The notes under the pieces were generated by a model. It did no database searches and was not told the origin of the DNA. It saw only the letters and a list, made by a program, of their open reading frames with translations. Position numbers and translations under genes: made by a program. Below, piece after piece: positions 15,814 to 24,799 of a stretch of DNA of 64,000 nucleotides. Source of the DNA: Amygdalobacter nucleatus (GTDB taxonomy: Bacteria; Bacillota; Clostridia; Saccharofermentanales; Fastidiosipilaceae); assembly GCF_029167365.1 (NCBI RefSeq), contig NZ_JARFNM010000001.1, positions 481,001 to 545,000 on the forward strand, written 5' to 3'. Numbering within the stretch: the first letter of the stretch is position 1; every line of letters begins with the position of its first letter.

Positions 15814-16773
15814 ATGGAAACAGAAAGTATGTGGAAAATTAAGTTTAGTTCGCTTAGACAAAGCTTTTGTTTAGCGTGTTTATGTGTTTTGGCATTGCTG
15901 CTAGGAGCCTGCCAAGAGACGACTGAATTGTCTGAATCTAAGGATAAGAGCCCTTGGCTGATTTTATCTGAGACAGCGGCAAATTCCCAGGTTAATCCAT
16001 CTGAATCGCTTGACAATAGTGATCAAGAGACTGTTTCCACTCAAAATGTTGGTAATAGATTTGTAACAGAAACTATAAGCGAGGCTAATTCGAATGATAG
16101 TTTGCCTCTACCAGAAGAACCTAAAGAAACAAGTGAGAAGATAGAATATGAAAAAGCTAATTCTTCTAGCAAGAAATTAGAAGCTGTTAAAAGCGACAAT
16201 AAAGAACTTTCAAACATTAATGCTGATTTAGAATCTGAAGAAGTGAAAGAGCTTAATTTGAATAGTTTGCCCAAGCGTAATTTGTTGCAACTAAATAGGC
16301 TCACCAATGCCGAAAGTGAATTAAGGCAGCTTATCAACGATGAACGCGATAAAGTTGGCTTGGCACCTTATTTTGATAACCCTGGTTTGACACGTGCCTT
16401 GGAAACTCAGCTAGTTTATAACATGCATTATTTGTTGGCGAAAAAATTTACAACTGGCCCTGATAATGCTTTGATTTTGGCTTTACATAGTGAAAAAGCA
16501 ATCAATGAATCAGCTTTAAGTTCTTATTTTTCTAAGCAAATTACAGACAATGAAGTGAATCGTATCGCTTTAATTGGTGATGGTATGGATCAAATTAGTT
16601 TGCTTCTGCTTTATTGCGAACGCCAGGGCGATGACAATAATCATCACTATGTTTTTGCCGCCATGCCATGGAACTCTGCCTGGGCTACGGAAATGAATAT
16701 CCAAAAGCTAGAGCCTGAAGTCAACAGTCATTTAGTAAATAGCCAAACGACGGCTAACTCGGTGGAAAAATGA
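15814..16773 (+). CDS. Lipoprotein with a C-terminal CAP/SCP-like domain
   Basis: This 319-aa protein is exported and lipidated. A hydrophobic signal (about residues 16-32) ends in a lipobox LLGAC. Residues 35-155 are a low-complexity Ser/Glu/Asn/Lys-rich stretch, probably a wall-spanning tether. The final 150 residues resemble a CAP (cysteine-rich secretory/PR-1) domain, judged from a segment near residues 168-190 (ELRQLINDERDKVGLAPY) that matches the first helix of such domains. The rest is divergent and the usual His/Glu pocket is not clearly present, so function is unknown. ATG at 15814 lacks a good ribosome site; ATG at 15829 is an alternative. The stop overlaps the yqeG start (ATGA). 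Confidence 0.6.
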   Translation: METESMWKIKFSSLRQSFCLACLCVLALLLGACQETTELSESKDKSPWLILSETAANSQVNPSESLDNSDQETVSTQNVGNRFVTETISEANSNDSLPLPEEPKETSEKIEYEKANSSSKKLEAVKSDNKELSNINADLESEEVKELNLNSLPKRNLLQLNRLTNAESELRQLINDERDKVGLAPYFDNPGLTRALETQLVYNMHYLLAKKFTTGPDNALILALHSEKAINESALSSYFSKQITDNEVNRIALIGDGMDQISLLLLYCERQGDDNNHHYVFAAMPWNSAWATEMNIQKLEPEVNSHLVNSQTTANSVEK

Positions 16774-17384
16774 AATTACAATATTTGAATCCTTGTTTAA
16801 TTGAACATATTGCAGATTTAGGTGAGCTAAAGTTTGAAAAATGCAAACAAGCGATGTTCATGCCGTCTGCCTTTTATAAACAGATCAATGACGTGCCGGT
16901 TGAAGATTATTACGCTTTAGGTTATCGCTATGTCTTTGTTGATATAGATAATACCCTGATGCCACATGGTGAGCTAAAAGCAAATAGCGAGGCTAGACAA
17001 GCTGTTCAACGTTTTAAGTCAGCTGGTTTTACAGTTTATCTTTTTTCAAATGCAACTAATGCGCGATTGACAGCCATTTCACGGGATTTAAATGTGAATT
17101 ATGTCGAGAAAGCTAATAAACCGGCTTTAAAGCCACTTCTAAGTTTTATAACTAAACATAATTTAGCTAGAAACACATGTATAATTATTGGTGATCAATT
17201 AATTACTGATATTTGGACAGCGAATAAAGCTAAAGTAGAGAGTGTTTGGCTAGAGCCGATAAGTGCAAAAGAGCTTTGGCATATTCGCCTAAAGCGGGGG
17301 ATCGAAGCTTTACTTAGAAAAAAATATGCGATTACTACGCATTTTGATTGGATTTTACTCGTAAAAAAGCCAAAAATGCGTTAG
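16770..17384 (+). CDS. yqeG: YqeG-family HAD IIIA phosphatase
   Basis: This is a cytoplasmic HAD-superfamily hydrolase of 204 aa. Motif I is VDIDNTLMPHG, with the nucleophile and acid aspartates at D-x-D. Motif II is the Ser in FSNAT, motif III a downstream Lys (EKANKPALKP), and motif IV GDQLITDI. Family members are putative phosphatases with unproven substrates, widespread in Bacillota. The start codon overlaps the lipoprotein stop by four bases, so the two are translationally coupled. In Bacillus the gene lies beside yqeH and aroE, which are not here. Confidence 0.88.
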   Translation: MKLQYLNPCLIEHIADLGELKFEKCKQAMFMPSAFYKQINDVPVEDYYALGYRYVFVDIDNTLMPHGELKANSEARQAVQRFKSAGFTVYLFSNATNARLTAISRDLNVNYVEKANKPALKPLLSFITKHNLARNTCIIIGDQLITDIWTANKAKVESVWLEPISAKELWHIRLKRGIEALLRKKYAITTHFDWILLVKKPKMR

Positions 17385-17453
17385 AATTATACATTATTAT
17401 GTTTTATGATGAGGACTGCCCGAGTGCTGCTTGGGTATGATGGAGGAAAATTA

Positions 17454-18011
17454 ATGATTTCAGCAGGCGATTTTCGTAATGGCACTAACTTTGTTATGGA
17501 TGGAAACATCTACACTGTTGTTGAGTTTCAGCATGTTAAGCCAGGTAAAGGTTCAGCCTTTGTTCGTACAACTTATCGTAACTTGAAGACAGGTGCAGTA
17601 GTTGAGCGTTCCTTTAACCCAAGTGAGAAATTTGAAGAAGGTACCATCGTTCGTCGTGATATGGAATATCTGTACAGCGATGGTGATTTCCACTATTTCA
17701 TGGATGTCGAAACATACGAGCAATATCCATTTACAGATGAAATTGTGGGTGAGACAATGAAGTTCATCAAGGAAAACACAGTTTGCCGTGTCATTTCCTG
17801 GGAGAATGATATTTTATCAGTTGAGCCACCTCTGTTCGTTGAACTTGTAATTACGCAGACAGAACCAGGCGTACGTGGTGATACAGCAACCAATGCTACA
17901 AAGGCTGCTAAACTTGAAACTGGTGCAACAATCAAAGTTCCACTGTTTGTCAATGAAGGCGATAAGGTCAGAGTTGATACTCGTACCGGCGAATATATGG
18001 AAAGAGCTTAA
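17454..18011 (+). CDS. efp: Translation elongation factor P
   Basis: EF-P relieves ribosome stalling at polyproline stretches. This protein has 185 aa, the family length, with the three beta-barrel domains. The KPGKGSAF loop holds the tip residue Lys32, which is modified in many bacteria. In-frame codons reach back to 17406, but the ATG at 17454 follows GGAGG at 17442 and gives the standard N-terminus MISAGDF. The short leader contains a small GC hairpin (CCCGAG/CTTGGG). A terminator follows. No modification enzyme gene (epmA, ymfI) is nearby. Confidence 0.95.
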   Translation: MISAGDFRNGTNFVMDGNIYTVVEFQHVKPGKGSAFVRTTYRNLKTGAVVERSFNPSEKFEEGTIVRRDMEYLYSDGDFHYFMDVETYEQYPFTDEIVGETMKFIKENTVCRVISWENDILSVEPPLFVELVITQTEPGVRGDTATNATKAAKLETGATIKVPLFVNEGDKVRVDTRTGEYMERA

Positions 18012-18024
18012 TTTTTCATGTTAA

Positions 18025-18056
18025 AGCCGTTATCAGTCAGATAACGGCTCTTTCTT
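18025..18056 (+). terminator. Terminator after efp
   Basis: A 10-bp perfect stem (AGCCGTTATC/GATAACGGCT) with loop AGTCA is followed by CTTTCTT. Confidence 0.85.
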
Positions 18057-18074
18057 AATCACGTAGGCGAAGAA

Positions 18075-18503
18075 ATGGAGTTAAATCAGCATACACAATT
18101 GTTAAACCCAGCTAATTCTAATGAATCATTAACTGAAGCTAGTATTTATAGTCAGACTGCAGGTGAACGCACTTTATCTTTGGGCTTTATTGCCGAATAT
18201 GCCAAAGAAGCTTCTTTGAAGACAGAGGGCGTTAAGAGCTTGGAGTTTAGTCTGATTGCTCATTTTAAGGAGTCGCTTGGAGTTGAACATGCTGGTAACG
18301 GTGTAGAAGTAGCTTATGTTGCTGATAATCAAGCTTTAATTATCACAGTTTATCCCGTAATTTATTATGGCTTTTCAATTCCTGATGTAGCATGGCAAAT
18401 TCAAGAAAATGTTAAAGCCGAGGTTGAACGTCACACAGATTTGATTGTGGAAGAAGTGAATGTCCATATCAAGGATGTAAGTTTGTCGCAGCGACTACTT
18501 TGA
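18075..18503 (+). CDS. Asp23/Gls24-family envelope stress protein
   Basis: This 142-aa protein belongs to the Asp23/Gls24 (DUF322) family. These proteins are recruited to the membrane by AmaP and respond to cell-envelope or alkaline stress. The domain occupies about residues 25-135, including the alternating beta strands around ALIITVYPVIYYG and the final VNVHIKDV motif. The next gene encodes AmaP, which fits an anchor/partner pair. The ATG at 18075 has only a weak purine-rich ribosome site. Confidence 0.85.
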   Translation: MELNQHTQLLNPANSNESLTEASIYSQTAGERTLSLGFIAEYAKEASLKTEGVKSLEFSLIAHFKESLGVEHAGNGVEVAYVADNQALIITVYPVIYYGFSIPDVAWQIQENVKAEVERHTDLIVEEVNVHIKDVSLSQRLL

Positions 18504-18530
18504 GTTTACGATTGATAAAGGAGAGATGAT

Positions 18531-19088
18531 ATGCAAAAATCAAAGCAAATAATTTTAATGGTGTTTGCAATTATAGTCAGCTTGTTAAGTTGTTTTTCTT
18601 TGCTAACACTATATACAGGTTTTAGCTTTTTGCAAAATCTATTACAAACGAGAATATATGGTCAGATTGTGACTGTAAAAATAGCTTTTTCATTGCTTCT
18701 CTTGTTCGTGATTGTTGTCGCAGCTTATATCTTCTTGTATGCGCGTGAAAATGGTCGCATGAGTAAGCAACTTGTTCAAGCAACGGAATTAGGTAAGATC
18801 AATATCGACATGATGGCAATTGAAGCGATTGCTTTGAATGCTTGTAAGTCAGCACAAGCTGGTATCAAGGCAGCCAAAGCTAAAGCTGCTTGTGATAAGG
18901 ACCGTAATTTGACTTTGACATTAGATTGTACAGTTTTTGCAGAAGTTGATATTCCAACTTATATGTCAAAGATTCAGGAACGCGTCAAAAAAGACGTAGA
19001 ACGTTACACTGGCCTCAGCGTCAAAACTGTTTTAGTCAAAGTAAATAAAGTAGAGATAGCTGGTACCAAGTTAGATGGTAGACCATAG
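18531..19088 (+). CDS. amaP: Alkaline shock response membrane anchor protein AmaP
   Basis: This 185-aa protein has two N-terminal transmembrane segments (about residues 5-30 and 48-72) and a cytoplasmic Asp23-like domain in the C-terminal half. In Staphylococcus aureus AmaP anchors Asp23 at the membrane. AAAGGAGAG precedes the ATG at 18531. It sits between the Asp23 protein and a DUF2273 membrane protein, a standard arrangement. Confidence 0.85.
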   Translation: MQKSKQIILMVFAIIVSLLSCFSLLTLYTGFSFLQNLLQTRIYGQIVTVKIAFSLLLLFVIVVAAYIFLYARENGRMSKQLVQATELGKINIDMMAIEAIALNACKSAQAGIKAAKAKAACDKDRNLTLTLDCTVFAEVDIPTYMSKIQERVKKDVERYTGLSVKTVLVKVNKVEIAGTKLDGRP

Positions 19089-19107
19089 AGTACAGGTGAT
19101 GTGAACG

Positions 19108-19344
19108 ATGAAAAATTTTTTGTTGACATTTATTGAAAAGGCAAAAGAAAAGGATGCTGGCGTATTAGGCGCTAGTTTGGCGTTTTTAGTGGCCATGCTT
19201 TACTTGATTTTCGGCTTCTGGAAAACCCTTTTTCTTTTCTTGTTTACTTTTCTTGGGTATTATATAGGCAATCACTACTTCAATGATGAGGAAGAATTAA
19301 AGAACTTACTGGATAAGCTTTTTCCACCTGGTAAACATCACTGA
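19108..19344 (+). CDS. DUF2273 small membrane protein
   Basis: This 78-aa protein has two hydrophobic segments (about residues 19-35 and 38-55) and an acidic/basic C-terminal tail. DUF2273 proteins accompany Asp23 and AmaP in many Bacillota; their role is unknown. It follows AmaP by 19 bp and precedes nusB by 49 bp. Confidence 0.8.
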   Translation: MKNFLLTFIEKAKEKDAGVLGASLAFLVAMLYLIFGFWKTLFLFLFTFLGYYIGNHYFNDEEELKNLLDKLFPPGKHH

Positions 19345-19393
19345 TTTATTAGGCAGATAATTTGCTAATTAGAATAGATGAGGAACGTTAAAT

Positions 19394-19942
19394 ATGAGTT
19401 TAAGGTATGTGCGAGAAATGTCTTTCCAATTATTGTATCAATTTGAATTTCAGCCAGAGCATATCGACGAACAAAGCGAACAATTTTTGAGTTTGGCTAA
19501 GCAACATGAGTTAGCAATGCAGGAACTTTATCATTTGAATTGGAATGAAACAGAACAAGCTGAATCAACGCAATTAGCCCAAGCTGTATATGCTGAAAAA
19601 GAAGCACTTGATGCTGTTTATGCGCCGCATTTGATTGGCTGGAAAATTTCTCGTTTGCCTAAAATTGATAAGATAATTTTGCGCTTAGCAACGTATGAGC
19701 TTTTGTATCGCAAAGAAGTACCTGTCAGTGTTATTTTGAACGAAGCAGTTGAACTTATTAAAGCTTACGGTGAAGAAAAATCGCGTGCCTATGTCAATGC
19801 TGTTTTAGGTAATGTTGTGAAATCTAATTTAGAGCAGATTGCGAATTTAAGGGAGATTGCACCTGAAAGCATCACTGAAACTATTAGCTATAAGTATGCT
19901 GATAATAAAGATTCAGCCGATAATAAAGAGTCAGTTGATTAG
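19394..19942 (+). CDS. nusB: Transcription antitermination protein NusB
   Basis: NusB binds boxA RNA with NusE in rRNA antitermination. At 182 aa it is longer than the usual 130-150. It starts with the classical LRYVREMSFQLLYQFEF segment and contains KIDKIILRLATYELLY and VILNEAVELIKAYGEEKSRAYVN (shown here in part). The extra length comes from an insertion near residues 45-75 and a C-terminal tail with a short repeat (DNKDSADNKESVD). It heads the xseA-xseB-ispA-dxs-nadK-argR-recN operon; the xseA start is 9 bp beyond its stop. Confidence 0.92.
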   Translation: MSLRYVREMSFQLLYQFEFQPEHIDEQSEQFLSLAKQHELAMQELYHLNWNETEQAESTQLAQAVYAEKEALDAVYAPHLIGWKISRLPKIDKIILRLATYELLYRKEVPVSVILNEAVELIKAYGEEKSRAYVNAVLGNVVKSNLEQIANLREIAPESITETISYKYADNKDSADNKESVD

Positions 19943-19951
19943 AGCTAGGAT

Positions 19952-21244
19952 ATGGGCGAAAGAGTAATAGTTACTGTTCATCAATTGAATAGCTTCATGA
20001 CGAAGTTCATTGGGCACAATCAATCTTTGCAAAGCTTTTATATTCAAGGTGAAGTTTCTGGACATAAGTATTATCCAAGCTCAGGCCATCATTATTTCAG
20101 CTTGAAAGATGAACAAGCGCAAGTTAGCTGTGTTTTGTTCGGCAGCGTTGCTAATAACTTGACTACACCAATCAAAGATGGTGACAAGCTTATTTGCCTA
20201 GCCAGAGCTGGCTTTTATGCTCGTGATGGCAAATTTCAGTTATATATTTTACAAGTTGAACAACAAGGTCAAGGCCTTTTATATCAAAAATTCTTACAAC
20301 TCAAGAACAAATTAGCTGAAGAAGGTTTGTTTGCACCTGAACATAAGCGACCGTTGCCAATTTTGCCTAAGCGTGTGGCGGTAGTTACGTCAGCTTCGGG
20401 CGCTGTTATTCGCGATATTATCAAAGTTGGGCGTTACCGTTATCCCAATTTAGATATTTTACTTTTCCCGTGCAATGTCCAGGGCGATTTAGCTGCTAGC
20501 GAAATGCTCAGAGCTATGCAAAAAATTCAAGTGCGCGATGATATTTCAGTCATTATTATTGGCCGTGGCGGCGGTTCCATGGAAGATTTGTGGTGCTTTA
20601 ATGATGAAGCTTTAGCTAGAGCTATTTATCAAGCGAAAGTGCCTGTAGTTTCAGCTGTTGGCCATGAAACAGATTTTACCATTGCCGACTTTGTAGCTGA
20701 TGTACGCGCTTCTACGCCTTCTAATGCTGCTGAGTTAGTTTTCCCAGATCAAGCCAGTTACCTTAAACAAATTGCAGCTTTACAAGCAAGGCTAATTACA
20801 GCTTTACAGCAGACCAACAAAATTGCCGCTACTCGTTTAGCCCTTTTAGAGAAGTGCCGCTATTTAACAGAGCCTGATTTATTGATAAATGAGCGCTTTG
20901 AAGTAGTTGATCGGCTTAAGCAGCGCATGTTACAGGCTTTGGAGTTGCCTTTAATCAAGCAAAAACAGAAGCTTGAACAACTTACGTATCGTTTGAAGCA
21001 GAGCCTTGCCTTAGTATACAAGCAGGCTGAACATAGTTATTTTGTACAGTATCAGCATTTACTTGCTACAAATCCTTTGCTACGCTTAGAACAAGGCTAT
21101 GCCTATGTCAGCAAACAAAACGGCCAAAAATTAAGTAGTGTCAAGCAGATTACTGTCGGGGAACTGGTTGACTTACAATTGATTGATGGTAACCTAACTT
21201 GCCAGGTTGAGGCCAAACAAGAACTAAACAAACAAGTTAATTAG
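19952..21244 (+). CDS. xseA: Exodeoxyribonuclease VII large subunit
   Basis: This is the catalytic subunit of the single-strand-specific exonuclease VII, 430 aa. An N-terminal OB-fold (about 1-105) precedes the catalytic domain with AVVTSASGAVIRDI, IIIGRGGGSMEDLW and SAVGHETDFTIADFVAD, where the conserved Asp and His residues lie. The C-terminal part is a coiled coil that binds XseB. It is 10 bp upstream of xseB. Confidence 0.95.
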   Translation: MGERVIVTVHQLNSFMTKFIGHNQSLQSFYIQGEVSGHKYYPSSGHHYFSLKDEQAQVSCVLFGSVANNLTTPIKDGDKLICLARAGFYARDGKFQLYILQVEQQGQGLLYQKFLQLKNKLAEEGLFAPEHKRPLPILPKRVAVVTSASGAVIRDIIKVGRYRYPNLDILLFPCNVQGDLAASEMLRAMQKIQVRDDISVIIIGRGGGSMEDLWCFNDEALARAIYQAKVPVVSAVGHETDFTIADFVADVRASTPSNAAELVFPDQASYLKQIAALQARLITALQQTNKIAATRLALLEKCRYLTEPDLLINERFEVVDRLKQRMLQALELPLIKQKQKLEQLTYRLKQSLALVYKQAEHSYFVQYQHLLATNPLLRLEQGYAYVSKQNGQKLSSVKQITVGELVDLQLIDGNLTCQVEAKQELNKQVN

Positions 21245-21254
21245 GGAGAATGAG

Positions 21255-21494
21255 ATGGAAGAGAACAAGCAAGTTGATGCAGAATTAAGCTTTGAAGCTG
21301 CTCTTAAGGAGCTGGAAACAGTTGTTAATAAGATTGAAGATAAGGATACGACCTTAGACACAGCGATTGATTTGTTTAAGCGCGGAACGCAGCTCAGCAA
21401 AATTTGTGAAAACAAGTTGACCGATGCTAAAATGCGCATTAAACAATTGGTTGGTGACGAAGAACAAGAATTAAGTTCGAAGCAAGAAGCATAA
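21255..21494 (+). CDS. xseB: Exodeoxyribonuclease VII small subunit
   Basis: This 79-aa, highly charged helical protein has the XseB signature: FEAALKELETVVNKIE followed by LDTAIDLFKRGTQLSK. It assembles on the coiled coil of XseA. GGGAGA precedes the ATG at 21255. Confidence 0.93.
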   Translation: MEENKQVDAELSFEAALKELETVVNKIEDKDTTLDTAIDLFKRGTQLSKICENKLTDAKMRIKQLVGDEEQELSSKQEA

Positions 21495-21518
21495 TTATTA
21501 TAAGAAAAGGTGGCTTTC

Positions 21519-22619
21519 ATGACGGAATCAAAAACGACGGAAGTGAACACACTGTTAGCAGATTTGCAAATGCAGATAGATGCTGAACTTAAAGCAATTT
21601 TAGCTAGTTTTAGCTTTGAGGCATATCTGACAAATAAGCCACCTGTTATTATGTCAAGTGAAAAAACAGCAGCTTTTAATATGGTTCAAGTCAAGCTTAC
21701 AGATGCTGATCGATTGGCACAATCTAAATTAGTGTATGCCAAATTAATCGATGCGCTTAATTACAGCGTGCTTAGTGGTGGCAAACGCATCCGTCCTTTA
21801 TTGTGTTTGCTTTGGGGCAATTATTGTTTAGCCTTAGCTGATTGCAAAGTCGATGATCTAGGCAAATTTAGAGCATTACGCACCAATTTAGCAAGCTTGT
21901 TACTTAAATTAGCCATAGCGATTGAATTGATTCATAGTTATAGTTTAGTCCATGATGATTTACCAGCTATGGATAATTCTACATATCGGCGTGGAAAACT
22001 AACAGTTCACAAGCAATATGGTGAGGCTGTTGGCATTTTAGCTGGTGATGCGCTTTTAACTTTAGCCTTTCAGCAACTTTCAGAGCTAGATTTTACACTT
22101 GATGCAATTAGCTATCAGCGCTTATTTTCCGTCCAGACTGAATTAGCTAAATTAGCTGGCATGCATGGCATGGTAGCTGGTCAGATGCTTGATTTGACAA
22201 TTCAGACCAATGACTGTCAGTTGGAAGATTATTTAGCCTGTATTTCAGGCAAAACAGCAGCTTTAATTGAAGCTTCTATATGTCTGCCAAGCAAATTATT
22301 GGCTAATTTAACACCTAAATCACAGCAAGATTTAAGCAAAGTGGCTTATTATTGGGGCCTATTGTTTCAAATGCAAGATGACCGTTTGGATAAAAATGAA
22401 GTTGGCCAAGCAAAAAATATTTTGCAGTATATTAATGAAGCTGAATTAGCGAATTGGGAAAATGACTTGTGTGCATGGCTAAAAGTTAGCTTAGAAGCGA
22501 TATTTGAACGTGAACGTTACGCTTTACCAGCTTGTGAAAATGCTAGGTTGACAGCCCTAGGCCAAATGGAAAATGCCTTGTTGATAGTACTTAGAAAATT
22601 GGAAAGAAGAAAGCAATGA
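21519..22619 (+). CDS. ispA: Polyprenyl (geranyl/farnesyl diphosphate) synthase
   Basis: This trans-isoprenyl diphosphate synthase condenses IPP with allylic diphosphates. The signature GGKRIRPLL, the first aspartate-rich motif DDLPAMD and the second one DDRLD are all present. At 366 aa it is longer than typical IspA (about 290-300), owing to an N-terminal extension of some 60 residues and small insertions. An in-frame GTG at 21510 lies inside the ribosome site AAAAGGTGG; the ATG at 21519 is preferred. It overlaps dxs by four bases, tying it to the MEP pathway. Confidence 0.9.
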   Translation: MTESKTTEVNTLLADLQMQIDAELKAILASFSFEAYLTNKPPVIMSSEKTAAFNMVQVKLTDADRLAQSKLVYAKLIDALNYSVLSGGKRIRPLLCLLWGNYCLALADCKVDDLGKFRALRTNLASLLLKLAIAIELIHSYSLVHDDLPAMDNSTYRRGKLTVHKQYGEAVGILAGDALLTLAFQQLSELDFTLDAISYQRLFSVQTELAKLAGMHGMVAGQMLDLTIQTNDCQLEDYLACISGKTAALIEASICLPSKLLANLTPKSQQDLSKVAYYWGLLFQMQDDRLDKNEVGQAKNILQYINEAELANWENDLCAWLKVSLEAIFERERYALPACENARLTALGQMENALLIVLRKLERRKQ

Positions 22620-24799
22620 AGCCAACGACGTCTGACTCTGAGTTCAGATTACATATTGAACAAAACTATCCCTTAATTGCCAAGGTGAACTTAGATTTAG
22701 CCAACTTAAAAAAATTCACAGCAACTGATTTGAGCCAACTTTGTCAGGAATTAAGAGCCTTTATTACAGAGCAAGTGGCATTGCATGGCGGCCATTTGGC
22801 TAGCAATTTAGGCGTTATTGAGCTGACGGTGGCCTTGTTAAGGACATATGATTTTACAAAAGACCGCTTAATCTGGGATGTTGGTCATCAGTGCTATGCC
22901 TGGAAAATTCTCACCTATCGGGCAAGTGGCTTTGCCCATTTGAGGGAAAAAGATGGCCTAGCAGGCTTTCCTAAACCAACTGAGAGTGAGTTTGATCATT
23001 TTGGAACTGGTCATGCTACAACTTCAATTTCAGCCGCTTTAGGTATGGCTGCAGCTTTCAAAGAAAAAGGCCTAGATCATAAGGTAATAGCTGTAATTGG
23101 TGATGGGGCATTGACAGGCGGCATGGCTTGGGAAGCTTTGAACAATATCAGTGAGCTAGAGCCAAATCTTTTAATCGTCTTGAATGACAATACCATGTCG
23201 ATTGATAAGAACGTGGGCTTTGTGGCTGATGAATTAGGCAAATTGCGCTTGAATGCTGGCTATTTAGCTTTTAAGCTGAAATTAAAAACAAAATTGAATA
23301 ATTTAGGTCAATTCGGCCAAACTCTTTTAAGAATTGGTCGTCTAAGTAAAGCTAAGCTACGTTCAAAATTGGGCAAAACCAGAGAGTTTTTCTGTGAACG
23401 TTACGGTTGCCGTTATTATGGCCCGTTAAATGGCCATGATCTCTTGCAGGTTGAAGCGAGTTTGCAAGGCTTAAAGACCTTCAAACGCCCAGCTCTCTTA
23501 CATATTGTGACTGAAAAAGGCCACGGTTATGCACCAGCGACTAATGATCCAACGTCTTTTCATGGTGTGAAACGCAATGATGAGCGTCTATTAGCAGCTT
23601 GTTATGAAGAACCTTTAAAAACCAAAGTTGAAGCTAACAATAAGTTAAGTTATACAGATGCCTTTCAGCAGATGATTATGGAAATGGCGGAAAAAGAGGA
23701 TTTTGCTTGTATTACAGCGGCAATGGCTTCAGGTACGGGTCTAAAGGCTTTTTCTGAAAAATATCCCACTCGTTTTTATGATGTGGGAATTGCAGAGCAA
23801 CATGCCGTTTGCTTTGCAGCTGGTTTAGTTAGCCAAGGCGTTAAGACTGTTTGTGCCATTTATGATACGTTTTTGCAAAGAGCTTTGGATGCTGTCATCC
23901 ATGACGTTTGCTTGCAAAATTTACCTTTGATCTTAGCCATCGATAGAGCCGGTTTAGTTGGGCAAGATGGGGCAACTCACCAAGGTATATATAGTTTGGC
24001 GTTCTTAGTGGCACTACCTAATTTGAAAATTATCAATTCTTCTGATCCATATATGTTGCAAGTATTTTTGCAGCAGGCTTTAAAGCGTAAATTGAACTAT
24101 CCGCTTGCTTTGCGCTATCCGCGCGCTAATTTGGAATTGCCAGCTTTTCTACCTAAGGCTAGATTAGCGGAATATCAGTTGGATAGAACTTATGCCAATG
24201 TCTATGAGTTTGTTCAGACTATACCGCAAAATCTAGAGACTACAACTACAGATTGGTCGCAAATTGAGAATAGTGTAGAGCTTGCGCAATTTCTGAAGGC
24301 TCATGCCTATAAACTTAATCAGAAAGTTTTCGTAAAGACAGAACAAGCTGCAGCCAAGCCAACTTGTAAGTTTGCTTTGACGATATTAACGAGTGGTAGA
24401 TTGGTGACAAATTGCCTACAAGCTCTATTTGATTTAATTTCACAGCATAAACTTGAACAGCCAATTTGCCTGATTGATTGCTTTGACTATAGTTTGAGCT
24501 TAGCAGAATTAAAGCAATCGAATAGTTTACTTAGATCTCGTTTGCAAGTTAGTGAACGGGTGCTTATATTAGAAGAGAGTAGTGGACTAAGTCCATTATA
24601 TGCAGCTTTATATACAGACCTAGCTGATTTCAAGCATTGGCAGGTTATGGAAGTGAAGAATTTGGGCAATGATGTAATTGAACAGGGCGAAATTCCTGAG
24701 CTTTTAGCTAATTATCGCCTAGATAGAGCAAGTTTAGTTGAGGATATACCAGCTATTTTAGCGAAAGGTAAGGCTGTTAAGGAGGCAAAATCTAAGTGA
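22616..24799 (+). CDS. dxs: 1-deoxy-D-xylulose-5-phosphate synthase
   Basis: This TPP enzyme makes DXP from pyruvate and glyceraldehyde-3-phosphate, the first MEP step. The TPP motif is present as GDGALTGGMAWEALN...LNDN. HLASNLG and the transketolase-like block DVGIAEQHAV with the following GQDGATHQG complete the family pattern. At 727 aa it is about 100 residues longer than usual. An insertion lies between the transketolase domain and the C-terminal domain (about residues 520-590). It overlaps ispA (ATGA) and nadK (GTGA). The TlyA methyltransferase gene that often sits between dxs and nadK is absent. Confidence 0.95.
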   Translation: MKPTTSDSEFRLHIEQNYPLIAKVNLDLANLKKFTATDLSQLCQELRAFITEQVALHGGHLASNLGVIELTVALLRTYDFTKDRLIWDVGHQCYAWKILTYRASGFAHLREKDGLAGFPKPTESEFDHFGTGHATTSISAALGMAAAFKEKGLDHKVIAVIGDGALTGGMAWEALNNISELEPNLLIVLNDNTMSIDKNVGFVADELGKLRLNAGYLAFKLKLKTKLNNLGQFGQTLLRIGRLSKAKLRSKLGKTREFFCERYGCRYYGPLNGHDLLQVEASLQGLKTFKRPALLHIVTEKGHGYAPATNDPTSFHGVKRNDERLLAACYEEPLKTKVEANNKLSYTDAFQQMIMEMAEKEDFACITAAMASGTGLKAFSEKYPTRFYDVGIAEQHAVCFAAGLVSQGVKTVCAIYDTFLQRALDAVIHDVCLQNLPLILAIDRAGLVGQDGATHQGIYSLAFLVALPNLKIINSSDPYMLQVFLQQALKRKLNYPLALRYPRANLELPAFLPKARLAEYQLDRTYANVYEFVQTIPQNLETTTTDWSQIENSVELAQFLKAHAYKLNQKVFVKTEQAAAKPTCKFALTILTSGRLVTNCLQALFDLISQHKLEQPICLIDCFDYSLSLAELKQSNSLLRSRLQVSERVLILEESSGLSPLYAALYTDLADFKHWQVMEVKNLGNDVIEQGEIPELLANYRLDRASLVEDIPAILAKGKAVKEAKSK

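Noticed and set aside
17406..17453. N-terminal extension of EF-P
   Set aside because: The family start MISAGDF is preceded by GGAGG at a proper distance. The upstream codons lie in the leader.
24796..24799. Missing tlyA between dxs and nadK as a sign of a deletion
   Set aside because: The genes overlap neatly (GTGA) without scars. Gene absence here is common enough in Bacillota to need no special explanation.
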